Shown here piece by piece: positions 47,495 to 55,502 of a stretch of 64,000 bases of DNA. The stretch comes from Mesorhizobium loti R88b (GTDB lineage: Bacteria > Pseudomonadota > Alphaproteobacteria > Rhizobiales > Rhizobiaceae), in contig NZ_CP033367.1 in assembly GCF_013170845.1 (NCBI RefSeq), positions 4,961,001 to 5,025,000 of the forward strand, given 5' to 3'. The position numbers were made by a program, and so were the translations under genes. Below the pieces are notes generated by a model, which worked only from the letters and a program-made list of their open reading frames with translations, ran no database searches and had not been told where the DNA came from. Each line of letters starts with the position of its first letter. The first letter of the stretch is position 1.

Positions 47495-48466
47495 TCAGCC
47501 CGAAATGTAGCGCCAGACCTCGGCATCCGGCTTGATCTGGCCGCTCAGCACGAAATATTTGTAGAGGACGAGCAGGGAGATCGCCTGTTCGGCCGGTTCG
47601 TTGTCGAATGTCCGGCAATAGGCGTTCGCGGCCGCGGTGATGCGCTCGGCCTTCGCCGGGTGCCGCTCGAAATAGGCCACGTGTTCGGCAAGGTCGGAGA
47701 AGTCCGCTGCCAGCTGTACATAGTGCACATTCGCCTCGAGCTGCCGCTCCGCGAACCACGTCTCGTAGGTCGGCGGTGGCATCAGGCAGAGCGACTTCGA
47801 GTTCATGATCCATTTGAGATTGGTCGCCACGTCATTGCCTTCGAGCGAGACGATGTAGCGATAGCGCTGGTGCTGGCTGATGCTCAGAAAAGGCTTGGCG
47901 TATTCGGCCGGCGCGTTCGGCTTGTGCGAGCCAGCATCACAGAACGGCAGGTCGCGGACCGCGTTCAGAAACCGTTTCCTGATCGGATTGTTGAGGTCGC
48001 CGCGCCAGACCACGGCCGGGAGCTTGTCGGCGAACGAAATGGGGTCAGCCGGCATCTGGAAGTGACGGAACTTGTCGAGCTTCATGATGACCGCGTTCTT
48101 GTCGTCATCACGGATCGGCCGGTCCTTGACGATCGTCGGCACCTTGGGCACATGCCTGACGTCGCCGAACTCCACGTCGATGAGCAGGCCGGCATCGAAG
48201 TAGCGGGCAAATTCCTTCAGGTCGTAATAATACATGGTCGGCGTGAAGGGCAGCTTGCTGATGGGCACGGCATTGGCGCTGGGCGCGAAACCGTCCTGCA
48301 GCTTGTTGTAGTAGTTCAACCGCTGGCGCGCGGCCTCATCACAAAGCCTGGCCTTTTCGAGGCGAACGGCCAGTCTGCGGCGAAACAGGGATTGCGGAAT
48401 GATATCGCGCGCGACGTTTCGCGCATAATAGAAAACCCTTGCCGACGTTCGTGCAATTGAGGCCAT
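47495..48466 (-). CDS. Family 90 glycosyltransferase, copy 2
   Basis: A 323-aa paralogue of the preceding gene, colinear without gaps. It keeps the same motifs (DKLPAVVWRGDLNNPIRKRF, RYIVSLEGNDVATNLKWI, PPPTYETWFAERQLEANV). The 181-bp spacer between the two copies has no gene. Probably two sugar transferases of one lipopolysaccharide step or with different acceptors. Inference. Confidence 0.85.
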   Translation of the reverse strand: MASIARTSARVFYYARNVARDIIPQSLFRRRLAVRLEKARLCDEAARQRLNYYNKLQDGFAPSANAVPISKLPFTPTMYYYDLKEFARYFDAGLLIDVEFGDVRHVPKVPTIVKDRPIRDDDKNAVIMKLDKFRHFQMPADPISFADKLPAVVWRGDLNNPIRKRFLNAVRDLPFCDAGSHKPNAPAEYAKPFLSISQHQRYRYIVSLEGNDVATNLKWIMNSKSLCLMPPPTYETWFAERQLEANVHYVQLAADFSDLAEHVAYFERHPAKAERITAAANAYCRTFDNEPAEQAISLLVLYKYFVLSGQIKPDAEVWRYISG

Positions 48467-48663
48467 GGTTCACTTGATCAAAACAAAACGGGCAGCTCTC
48501 AATACGCTGGCGCCCCGCGTTTCCTACAACATTATGGCGCCGATCTGGCAAGCCCCTCCGATCTCTAACGTTGCGCACGGGCACTGTCGCTTCAGCTGTT
48601 GTGTTTGACGGCTAATGCTCTTAGGCAGGGTCAGAGCCGCAAGGCGATGAAAAGGAGCCGAAT

Positions 48664-48816
48664 ATGGCGCGAGCACCAAACTACGATCAGGAACGCAAGG
48701 AACGCGACCGGCAGAAGGCAGCGAAGAAGGCCGAAAAGCTGGCGGCCAAGGTTGCCGCGCGCGACCGTTCGAAGCCTGAGGGCGAGATCGAAAGCGAAAA
48801 CGAAACTGCCGAATGA
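48664..48816 (+). CDS. Small highly charged hypothetical protein
   Basis: A 50-aa protein, half of it Lys, Arg, Glu and Asp: MARAPNYDQERKERDRQKAA and ending SKPEGEIESENETAE. AAAGGAG sits 9 bases upstream of the ATG, and a perfect hairpin terminator follows the stop codon, so it is a complete one-gene unit despite its size. Similar short basic/acidic proteins are common in rhizobia. Function unknown. Confidence 0.6.
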   Translation: MARAPNYDQERKERDRQKAAKKAEKLAAKVAARDRSKPEGEIESENETAE

Positions 48817-48822
48817 CGGCAA

Positions 48823-48844
48823 AAGGCCCGCACATGCGGGCCTT
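48823..48844. terminator. Terminator after the small charged gene
   Basis: AAGGCCCGCA-CA-TGCGGGCCTT, a perfect 10-bp stem with a 2-base loop and T-rich sequence after it. It lies between convergent genes. Confidence 0.7.
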
Positions 48845-48870
48845 GCCTCAGTCCTGACGGTCGCCTTGCG

Positions 48871-49131
48871 TCAGGCGGGTGCCTTATCGCTGACAAAGAC
48901 GTCCACTTCACGCGCCGCGGCGATAAAGGCGCGCCTGGCATTCATGGCCGGCTTGTCGCCGGCCAGAGCGTCGTGGCAGGCCTGCAACGCAGCGCGATGC
49001 TTGGGACTGCGCTTGCCGGGCCAGCTGTTGAGGAGGTAATCGGAAGCCTCTCGGGCCGTGCGCAAGAGCTGAGTGCTTCCCGCCGTGACGGACTTGACGG
49101 TCACGGGTGTTTCAAATCGGTTGTTTTCCAT
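48871..49131 (-). CDS. DUF982-domain protein
   Basis: An 86-aa protein with the rhizobium-typical DUF982 pattern: FETPVTVKSVTAGSTQLLRT, then AREASDYLLNSWPGKRSPKH and RAALQACHDALAGDK. Function unknown; copies are frequent in rhizobia. Lone gene. Confidence 0.75.
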   Translation of the reverse strand: MENNRFETPVTVKSVTAGSTQLLRTAREASDYLLNSWPGKRSPKHRAALQACHDALAGDKPAMNARRAFIAAAREVDVFVSDKAPA

Positions 49132-49236
49132 CGCCGCTCTTACGCCATCGGCATCCGCGAAGCGAGGCCGAAAGTGGGGTTAGCGTCAAGACGCCGCCTC
49201 TTTCGCCCGGCGAGCGCCCTGCCCGTACAGGCAGCG

Positions 49237-49902
49237 CTAAGCAGCGACGACGGCAAAGCCCCTGGCGCGAAGACCGCGCCGATCGTTGGCGAGCGACGTC
49301 ACCAGCCGGTCGCGGCTGCCGACGATGTGGGTTGAGAGCCGGCGCGCCGCTTCATCGGCATCGCCAAGGCGCGTTGCCGCCAGAATGGCGCGATGTTCGG
49401 CCCAGGCGCGACCAAGAGCTGCTTCATCCCGCACCTCCAGCCAGCGCGCGCGCGACAGGCGCGTCATGGCATCCCGAACTGCCTTGAACAGGAATTCATT
49501 GCCCGACAGGCGCGCCAGCTCGATGTGAAAATCCATGCCGGCGCGATGCCATTCCTCCCGCGCAGTGTTTTCATCGCAGGAATCGAGCATCGCTTCGATG
49601 ACGTCGATGGCGTTGCCGTCGGCGTGCATGCATGTCAGCCGCAGGGCCGCGACCTCGACCGCTTCGCGATAGACCGCGATCTGCTCCAGCTCTGCAAGGT
49701 TGATGGGCGACACCGTCCAACCGCGCCCGTCCCGGCCGACCAACCCCTCGGTCTCCAGGCGCAGCAACGCTGCCCTGACCGGGGTGCGCGAAGCGCCGAA
49801 GCGGCCTTCGATCCAACGCTCGGTCAGTTTCTCGCCCGGGCCGATCTCGAGGCCGAGGATCATCTCGCGCAACTGTCGTTCGACATTCTGCATCTGCGAC
49901 AT
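49237..49902 (-). CDS. GntR-family regulator with FCD domain
   Basis: A 221-aa regulator: N-terminal GntR winged helix (VERQLREMILGLEIGPGEKL, ending RTPVRAALLRLETEGLV) and C-terminal FCD ligand domain (VYREAVEVAALRLTC, then ARLSGNEFLFKAVRDAMTRL). Divergent to the MFS gene with the operator at 49956-49987 in between, so it most likely controls that transporter and itself. ATG 49902 is used; ligand unknown. Confidence 0.9.
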   Translation of the reverse strand: MSQMQNVERQLREMILGLEIGPGEKLTERWIEGRFGASRTPVRAALLRLETEGLVGRDGRGWTVSPINLAELEQIAVYREAVEVAALRLTCMHADGNAIDVIEAMLDSCDENTAREEWHRAGMDFHIELARLSGNEFLFKAVRDAMTRLSRARWLEVRDEAALGRAWAEHRAILAATRLGDADEAARRLSTHIVGSRDRLVTSLANDRRGLRARGFAVVAA

Positions 49903-49955
49903 TGCGTAGCCCTTTTCGAGGCCGCATTGACAGCAGCCGGCTTGAAGTTCATGAC

Positions 49956-49987
49956 GGATACCGGTTTGGTATCCCAAAATGGTATCC
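49956..49987. promoter_or_regulatory. Operator with three GGTATCC half-sites between the GntR and MFS genes
   Basis: GGATACC (49956-49962), a 5-base spacer, GGTATCC (49968-49974), a 6-base spacer, and a second GGTATCC (49981-49987). The first two form a perfect inverted repeat, the third repeats the motif directly. Position between divergent genes, 54 bp from the regulator start and 31 bp from the MFS start, makes it the likely GntR-family operator. Confidence 0.65.
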
Positions 49988-50018
49988 GCAACAAGCGCTG
50001 ATATCGGGCAGGCAGGAC

Positions 50019-51272
50019 ATGGCGCAGGAAGACACGCAACAGAGCGACTACAACATCCACTGGCGGCGCAACCTCGCCGTCTGTTTCGCGGGCTCGTTCA
50101 GCACGCTCATCGCCATGACCCTGCTGTTGCCCTTCTTGCCGCTTTATGTCGAACAGCTTGGCGCGCAGGGCCATGCGGCTATCGTTCAATGGTCCGGCAT
50201 CGCCTATGGCGCCACCTTCTTCGCCGCAGCGATGGTCGCGCCGCTGTGGGGACGGCTGGGCGACCGCTACGGCCGCAAGGTGATGCTGGTGCGCGCCAGC
50301 TTCGGCATGGCGATCTGCATGTCCTTGACGGGCATGGTCGAGACCGTCTGGCAATTGGTGCTGCTGCGCCTGCTGATCGGCTTTGCCGGTGGCTATTCCT
50401 CGGGCTCGACCATATTGGTGGCCATGCAGACGCCGAAGGACCGCTCTGGCTGGGCGCTTGGCGTCCTGTCGGCAGGGATCACCGCCGGTTCGCTGGTCGG
50501 CCCCCTGCTCGGCGGCGCGCTGCCGCCGGTGATCGGCATTCGCGCCACCTTCCTGCTGTCCGGCGGCGTCATCTTCCTGGCCTTCCTGGCAACGACCTTC
50601 CTGATCAAGGAGAATCCGCGCCCGAAGCCAGCCACAGCCGCGTCGACAGCAAAGCCGAAGAGCGGCTGGTCGCAGATTCCCGACAAGCGTCCGGTCGTCG
50701 CCATGCTGATAACCGGCATGCTGCTCGCCTTTGCCAATATGTCGATCGAGCCGATCATCACCGTCTATGTGCAGCAGCTCATCGAGGACCAGAGCCCGGT
50801 GACCATGGTCGCCGGCGTCGTGATGTCGGCGGCGGCACTTGGCACCATCCTGTCGGCATCCTGGCTCGGCAAGCTTGCGGATCGCGTCGGCCACTGGAAC
50901 GTCGTCGTCGGAGCCCTGGCAGTCTCGGCCCTGCTGCTCATTCCGCAAGCCTTCGTCACCAACAGCTGGCAGTTGATCGGGCTGCGCTTTCTGATGGGGC
51001 TGGCGCTGGGCGGCTTGCTACCCTGCATCACCAGCGTCATCCGCCACAACATTCCGGACGGGGTCGGCGGCAATGTGCTTGGCCTGGCGATTTCGGCGCA
51101 GTATGTCGGGCAAGTTGCGGGACCATTGACCGGCGGCTTCGTTGGCGGTTATTTCGGCATGCCGGCGGTGTTCCTCGGGACATCGGTGCTGATGGCGGGC
51201 GGCGCCGTCTACAACTGGATTGTCCAGTCGCGGCGAACACGGCATATGGCGCTGGAAGCAAGTGAGTCCTGA
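50019..51272 (+). CDS. MFS transporter (multidrug/DHA1-like)
   Basis: A 417-aa permease with 12 predicted helices. LWGRLGDRYGRKVMLVRASF is the MFS motif A and GYSSGSTILVAMQTPKDRSG the typical segment after helix 5; the C-half ends with AGPLTGGFVGGYFGMPAVFL. It resembles MdtG-like drug exporters. ATG 50019. Regulation by the divergent FCD-type regulator is likely. Confidence 0.88.
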   Translation: MAQEDTQQSDYNIHWRRNLAVCFAGSFSTLIAMTLLLPFLPLYVEQLGAQGHAAIVQWSGIAYGATFFAAAMVAPLWGRLGDRYGRKVMLVRASFGMAICMSLTGMVETVWQLVLLRLLIGFAGGYSSGSTILVAMQTPKDRSGWALGVLSAGITAGSLVGPLLGGALPPVIGIRATFLLSGGVIFLAFLATTFLIKENPRPKPATAASTAKPKSGWSQIPDKRPVVAMLITGMLLAFANMSIEPIITVYVQQLIEDQSPVTMVAGVVMSAAALGTILSASWLGKLADRVGHWNVVVGALAVSALLLIPQAFVTNSWQLIGLRFLMGLALGGLLPCITSVIRHNIPDGVGGNVLGLAISAQYVGQVAGPLTGGFVGGYFGMPAVFLGTSVLMAGGAVYNWIVQSRRTRHMALEASES

Positions 51273-51302
51273 GAGGCTCCGGGCAATAGAGAAATAGCCG
51301 AT

Positions 51303-51662
51303 ATGAATTCCGCCGAACCCAGCCGTATCCTTGTGTTTGCCGGCGGCCTCGTCGGCGCGGCGGGCGTGGCGCTGTCGGCGGCCGCCGCACACCGCGGCGG
51401 TGCCTTCACCGGCACGGCAGCGTCGTTCCTGTTGATGCACGCTCCGGTCTTCCTCGCTGTCGGCCTCATCGGCGCGAATCGCTGCCTGCGGATTGCGAGC
51501 GTGGTCCTGCTTGTCGGGCTCGTGCTTTTCGCGGGCGATCTTCTCGCCCGCGATTTCCTGGGATCGAGACTGTTTCCGATGTCGGCGCCGATCGGAGGCA
51601 CCCTGCTCATCGCCGGCTGGCTGGCGATAGCAATCTCTGCCCTGGTACCCCCGCGCTCCTGA
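51303..51662 (+). CDS. DUF423-family membrane protein
   Basis: A 119-aa protein with four membrane helices (VFAGGLVGAAGVALSAAAAH, then a hydrophobic segment ending VPPRS) and the DUF423 pattern GDLLARDFLGSRLFPMSAPIG. Function unknown. 30 bp after the MFS stop codon, so probably cotranscribed with it. Confidence 0.8.
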   Translation: MNSAEPSRILVFAGGLVGAAGVALSAAAAHRGGAFTGTAASFLLMHAPVFLAVGLIGANRCLRIASVVLLVGLVLFAGDLLARDFLGSRLFPMSAPIGGTLLIAGWLAIAISALVPPRS

Positions 51663-51674
51663 GGCCAAATAGGA

Positions 51675-51824
51675 TCAATCCCGGGGACGTTCGGTGCGAA
51701 CCCAAAGATCGCGATTGCGCACGGCCGGCTTCGTCAGGCGCCGTACCTTCGGCCGCTCGGCAGCCGGCGCGATGCCCCAGTAGTTGCGATAAATGTCCTC
51801 GAACAGATGCTTGACGGGATGCAT
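51675..51824 (-). CDS. Micro-protein of the LacI regulon, copy 1
   Basis: A 49-aa protein: MHPVKHLFEDIYRNYWGIAP, followed by a basic tail that ends RTERPRD. The first 17 residues are nearly identical to copy 2 (51881-52024). AGGGAAA precedes the ATG. A LacI-type operator (51843-51856) lies 19 bp upstream. No known domain and no signal peptide. The paralogy, ribosome site and shared operator argue that it is real. Confidence 0.6.
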   Translation of the reverse strand: MHPVKHLFEDIYRNYWGIAPAAERPKVRRLTKPAVRNRDLWVRTERPRD

Positions 51825-51842
51825 GGTCTTTTTCCCTTTGAA

Positions 51843-51856
51843 TTGAATCGATCCAA
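51843..51856. promoter_or_regulatory. LacI-type operator 1 (micro-protein copy 1)
   Basis: TTGAATCGATCCAA, a near-palindrome (TTGRATCGATYCAA) with central ATCGAT. It is identical to the sites at 52068-52081 (opposite orientation) and 52117-52130. Confidence 0.7.
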
Positions 51857-51880
51857 TCAGGCAGCAAAAAACTGCGCCGA

Positions 51881-52024
51881 TCAGTTCCGCTCGCGCGTCA
51901 CCAGCAGACGAAGGTCGCGAATCGATAGGCCGGATCTGCCCCGGCGCTTGGAGCTGCTGGCGCCCAACCCGATGCTCCAGTCGTTGCGATAGATGTCTTC
52001 GAAGAGATAACGGACGGGATGCAT
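51881..52024 (-). CDS. Micro-protein of the LacI regulon, copy 2
   Basis: A 47-aa protein that begins MHPVRYLFEDIYRNDWSIGL and ends with a basic tail (LRLLVTRERN). Strong ribosome site AGGGGAGGTG just upstream of ATG 52024. Its promoter (TTGACC, 17 bases, TATCTT at 52104-52109 and 52081-52086) runs straight into operator 2. Paralogue of copy 1. Function unknown. Confidence 0.65.
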   Translation of the reverse strand: MHPVRYLFEDIYRNDWSIGLGASSSKRRGRSGLSIRDLRLLVTRERN

Positions 52025-52067
52025 GACGCACCTCCCCTAGTTTATTGAGCAGAGCAAATGCGCTGCA

Positions 52068-52081
52068 TTGGATCGATTCAA
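52068..52081. promoter_or_regulatory. LacI-type operator 2 covering the start of the copy-2 transcript
   Basis: TTGGATCGATTCAA on the plus strand, the exact reverse complement of the other two sites. It directly follows the -10 element of the copy-2 promoter, so a bound repressor would block initiation. Confidence 0.75.
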
Positions 52082-52109
52082 AGATAATTCCTCGACAATC
52101 CCAGGTCAA
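52081..52109 (-). promoter_or_regulatory. Promoter of the micro-protein copy-2 gene
   Basis: On the minus strand: -35 TTGACC (52109-52104), a 17-base spacer, -10 TATCTT (52086-52081). This is close to the sigma-70 consensus with ideal spacing, and drives leftwards into copy 2. Confidence 0.65.
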
Positions 52110-52116
52110 GCGAAAT

Positions 52117-52130
52117 TTGAATCGATCCAA
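52117..52130. promoter_or_regulatory. LacI-type operator 3 at the lacI promoter
   Basis: TTGAATCGATCCAA, identical to operator 1. Its TTGAAT can be the -35 of a promoter for the regulator (17 bases, then TAGATG), which suggests autoregulation. Its centre is 49 bp from that of operator 2. Confidence 0.7.
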
Positions 52131-52187
52131 CGAAAGTGCTAGATGCAAAGCCGGAACGTGCTAAATGCATGTCAGGAGGCACGCACA

Positions 52188-53258
52188 ATGGCGTCACCAG
52201 GCAATCCAAGACCCGTCCGGCTGGCCGACATCGCCAAGGCGGCCGGTGTCTCGCATGGCACAGCATCCAATGTCTTCAGCCGTCCCGAGATCGTGCGCGA
52301 GGAGGTCCGCGAACGGGTCAAGGCAGCCGCCGAGGCGATGGGCTATGGCGGGCCGGATCCCAAGGGTCGGCTGTTGCGGGCCGGCAAGGTCAATGCCATT
52401 GGTGTCGCCACCGCCGAACCCCTCTCCTACTTCTTCGATGATCCCTTTGCGCGCGTCATGATGGCAGGCATCTCGCAGGCCTGCGACGCAACAGGGGCCG
52501 GCATCTCGCTTGTCTCGGCCGCCAACAACGAACAGCTTGCCTGGAACATCCAGAGCGCGCTGGTCGACGGCTTCATCGTCTTCTGCATCGAAGGCGGCTC
52601 CCGGCTGGTGCAGCTGGCACGTGAGCGCAAATTGCCCTTCGTGGCGCTCGATCTCGCTTCCGAGGATGGGTCGGTCGCGACAATCGGCATCGATAATGTC
52701 GCTGGTGCCGCCATGGCGGCGCGCCATCTCACCGACCTTGGACACCGCCGCTTTGCCGTGCTGGCGTTGGAGTTTGTCGACGGCAGGACGGGCCATGTTT
52801 CGCCCGATCAGGCTCAGAACGCGGTTTATGCGGGAACGCGAGACCGCCTCACCGGCTACTTCCAGGAGCTGTCGCGGGTCGGCGTCGACACGACCAGAGT
52901 GCCGATCTACGCGACCGCCAACGATGTGGCGAGCACGAAGTCGGCGCTCGAGACCATCTTCAGCGCCGCCGAGCCTCCGACGGCGATCCTGGCGATGTCC
53001 GACAGAATGGCGCTGGTAGCGCTTGAATGGCTGAGCGCGCGCAAGTTGAACGTCCCTGATGACGTCTCGATCGTTGGGTTCGATGGCGTTCCGGAAGCTG
53101 CGGTATCCGAGCCGCCATTGACCACCGTGGCGCAGCCGATTGCCGAGATGGGCCGTCTCGCTGTCAAGGCGATCCTGGACAATGACGGCACGACAAATCG
53201 CCGGCAACTGCCGGTCGAACTGATCGTGCGGGCTTCGTCGGCTCCGCCACGCGGCTGA
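52188..53258 (+). CDS. LacI-family transcriptional regulator
   Basis: A 356-aa regulator. N-terminal HTH (VRLADIAKAAGVSHGTASNV, then FSRPEIVREEVRERVKAAAE with the hinge) and a periplasmic-binding-like effector domain (FARVMMAGISQACDATGAGI, GIDNVAGAAMAARHL, then VSIVGFDGVPEAAVSEPPLT). Divergent to micro-protein copy 2; three identical operators surround the locus. ATG 52188 has AGGAGG upstream; an ATG at 52143 is open but has no such site. Effector probably a sugar; unknown. Confidence 0.9.
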   Translation: MASPGNPRPVRLADIAKAAGVSHGTASNVFSRPEIVREEVRERVKAAAEAMGYGGPDPKGRLLRAGKVNAIGVATAEPLSYFFDDPFARVMMAGISQACDATGAGISLVSAANNEQLAWNIQSALVDGFIVFCIEGGSRLVQLARERKLPFVALDLASEDGSVATIGIDNVAGAAMAARHLTDLGHRRFAVLALEFVDGRTGHVSPDQAQNAVYAGTRDRLTGYFQELSRVGVDTTRVPIYATANDVASTKSALETIFSAAEPPTAILAMSDRMALVALEWLSARKLNVPDDVSIVGFDGVPEAAVSEPPLTTVAQPIAEMGRLAVKAILDNDGTTNRRQLPVELIVRASSAPPRG

Positions 53259-53266
53259 ACTATCCC

Positions 53267-54466
53267 TCAGCGATTGGCCCCTGCCACCCCGGAGACGCCG
53301 AAAGGCGCGCGAACCAGCGTGGCATCCTTTTGCGTCGTACGGACCTTGCCCGAGCCGCCGATGGTCGACAGCCATTCGAGATAAAAGGCGAGCGCGAATT
53401 GCAGGGCGATGCCGGCTGACAGTAGCAGGCTGTCATAGGCAAGTCCGCCCGGATTGATCAGCTTCATCACCTGCGCGACCATGGCGATCACCGTACCCGC
53501 AATGAAAACCGGCAGCGAGCGCTTGCCCATTATCGCCAGCGGATGGTCCGGGCTGGTGCGGAACAGGTTCGACAGCGCAGGCAAGGCGACAATGAGATAG
53601 CTGACCGCCAGGATGTGCACCAGCCGCGGCAGCGACAGGAACGTCTTGTCGAAGCCGCCAATGACCACGGGCAGCTTGAACCAGGTTATCTGTCCCCACA
53701 GCGGGCTGTGCACCCAGACCAGCGCCGTCAGCACGTAGGCTGCGGCCGCGCCGACCAGCCAGCGGTTGACCGGAATGACACCGCCGCGCCTGACATGCAG
53801 CATGGCGGCCAAACCGATGTTGAACAGGAACTGCCAGGACAAAGGGTTGAGGAACCAGAAGCCGGGCTCGGGATAGTTGGGCGGGGCGATCTGCCAGATG
53901 CCGGCGGCGAGCCACAGCGCACCGGACGCGACAAGCGCGGCGACAGGCCTGTAGCTGATCAGCAGGACGAAGGCCGGTGCCATCAAAAGCAGCGCGGCAT
54001 AGACCGGCAGGATATTGTTGTAGCCAAGCTGATGGCCGAGCGTGACGATGCCGACCAGCACTTCGGGCGTGTTCTTCATCAGCGGCTCGATGTTGATCAG
54101 CTTCAGCAATTCCGGCCGCTTGGTGAAGACAGCCACCATGCAGAACAAGGCAATCACCACCATCGTCGTGACGATATGGGCGACATAGAGCATGCCCGCC
54201 CGCCGCCACATCTTCAAAGTCGCGAGCAGCCGGCCACCCGGCCGGAACTTGGTGCCATAAGCGAGCGCCACCGAGATGCCGGAAATCAATACAAACGCCT
54301 CGGCCGCGTCCGAGAAGCCGAAATTCTTGTAAGTGAGATTTTCAAAGACCGTGCCCGGCACGTGGTCGATGAAAATGATGATGAGCGCGAGCGCACGCAG
54401 CACATCGATACGCGTATCGCGATCTGAGATACGAGTGTCGCGCTCCGGCGAAACGGGGGTAGTCAT
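53267..54466 (-). CDS. opgC: OpgC-type membrane acyltransferase
   Basis: A 399-aa membrane protein with about ten helices. It begins RIDVLRALALIIIFIDHVPG, then SDAAEAFVLISGISVALAYG: the pattern of OpgC, which succinylates osmoregulated periplasmic (cyclic beta-1,2-) glucans. The acyltransferase fold is OPG-specific; the precise acyl group cannot be told from sequence. ATG 54466 is used (TTG 54472 also open). Its stop codon lies 8 bp from that of the lacI gene. Confidence 0.85.
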   Translation of the reverse strand: MTTPVSPERDTRISDRDTRIDVLRALALIIIFIDHVPGTVFENLTYKNFGFSDAAEAFVLISGISVALAYGTKFRPGGRLLATLKMWRRAGMLYVAHIVTTMVVIALFCMVAVFTKRPELLKLINIEPLMKNTPEVLVGIVTLGHQLGYNNILPVYAALLLMAPAFVLLISYRPVAALVASGALWLAAGIWQIAPPNYPEPGFWFLNPLSWQFLFNIGLAAMLHVRRGGVIPVNRWLVGAAAAYVLTALVWVHSPLWGQITWFKLPVVIGGFDKTFLSLPRLVHILAVSYLIVALPALSNLFRTSPDHPLAIMGKRSLPVFIAGTVIAMVAQVMKLINPGGLAYDSLLLSAGIALQFALAFYLEWLSTIGGSGKVRTTQKDATLVRAPFGVSGVAGANR

Positions 54467-54666
54467 CGACAAAAGGCCTCAAAGCTAGTCATTGATTGGG
54501 CAATGCGACCCCCGACGCACCGCTTCGATTCCTCCCGCGAGGGAATATATCGGCGCAGAAACGGGCGGAAAGGCGCCTGGTTCAATCAACTTTCGCGGAG
54601 CACGAAAATATTGCGTTTTGAAGCCGGCAAATTGAGCGGAACCTCATATAATCAAGAGGATGCGGG

Positions 54667-55326
54667 ATGAGCGGCGACGGCGTCGAAAACGGTCCACTGC
54701 TCACGGATCTGCCCTTTGCCTACCGTCTCATCGGCGTCGGTGGGGAGAGTCGTGAATGCCTGTTCCTGCTGCATGGATCCGGCGTCGACGAGACGACCCT
54801 GGTGGCGCTGGCAAGGCAGATCGCGCCCGGCACCGTGCTGGTCGCAGCGCGTGGCCGTGTCTCCCAGGAGGATGGTTTCCGCTGGTTCGAGCGAATCACA
54901 CCGACGCGCTTCGAGCAAAAGAGCATCCTTTCCGAAACCGCCGCCTTCGCGGCATTCGCAAGCGAGGCCGCCGGGCGCCATGGACTTGATCTCGGTCACG
55001 CAACGTTCCTCGGCTATTCGAACGGCGCCAATCTGGTTTCCAGCCTGATGCTGCTTCATCCCGGCATCGTCCGGGGGGCGGCACTGCTGAGGCCAATGCC
55101 CGTGCTTGACCACGTGCCGGCGACGGACCTTAAGGGAACACGGACGCTGATCATCGCCGGTGCCGCCGACGAGACCTACGGACCCTTCGCGCCCGCGCTG
55201 GTAACGCAACTCAGTCAACGCGGCAGCGCGATTGACGCTCGGATCATTCCATCGGGCCATGACATCGGTGATCCGGACGCCGCCATCGTCAGGCAATGGC
55301 TGACGGGATCGGTTGCCATTGCCTAG
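54667..55326 (+). CDS. Alpha/beta-hydrolase (phospholipase/carboxylesterase type)
   Basis: A 219-aa serine hydrolase. Visible triad: nucleophile serine in GYSNGAN, Asp in GAADETYGP, His in PSGHDIGDPD. CLFLLHGSGVDETTLVALAR holds the oxyanion region. Similar to the dienelactone hydrolase/carboxylesterase group. No signal peptide, so cytoplasmic. The 176-bp gap to telA makes it a separate unit. Confidence 0.85.
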   Translation: MSGDGVENGPLLTDLPFAYRLIGVGGESRECLFLLHGSGVDETTLVALARQIAPGTVLVAARGRVSQEDGFRWFERITPTRFEQKSILSETAAFAAFASEAAGRHGLDLGHATFLGYSNGANLVSSLMLLHPGIVRGAALLRPMPVLDHVPATDLKGTRTLIIAGAADETYGPFAPALVTQLSQRGSAIDARIIPSGHDIGDPDAAIVRQWLTGSVAIA

Positions 55327-55502
55327 GCAGAGCCGCTTGTGAGCACCGGGCACGCTGGTTCGTGACAGGAAGCAGGACAATAAGTGCGACAAAAGCAACT
55401 ATTCACCAACGAAATGGCCTGGGCCTTCCATTGTCCACAGCGGCGACATATGTCTGTTACATCCGGTCTATCGAGATACTGTTCACCGAGGGGGAGGTCT
55501 GC

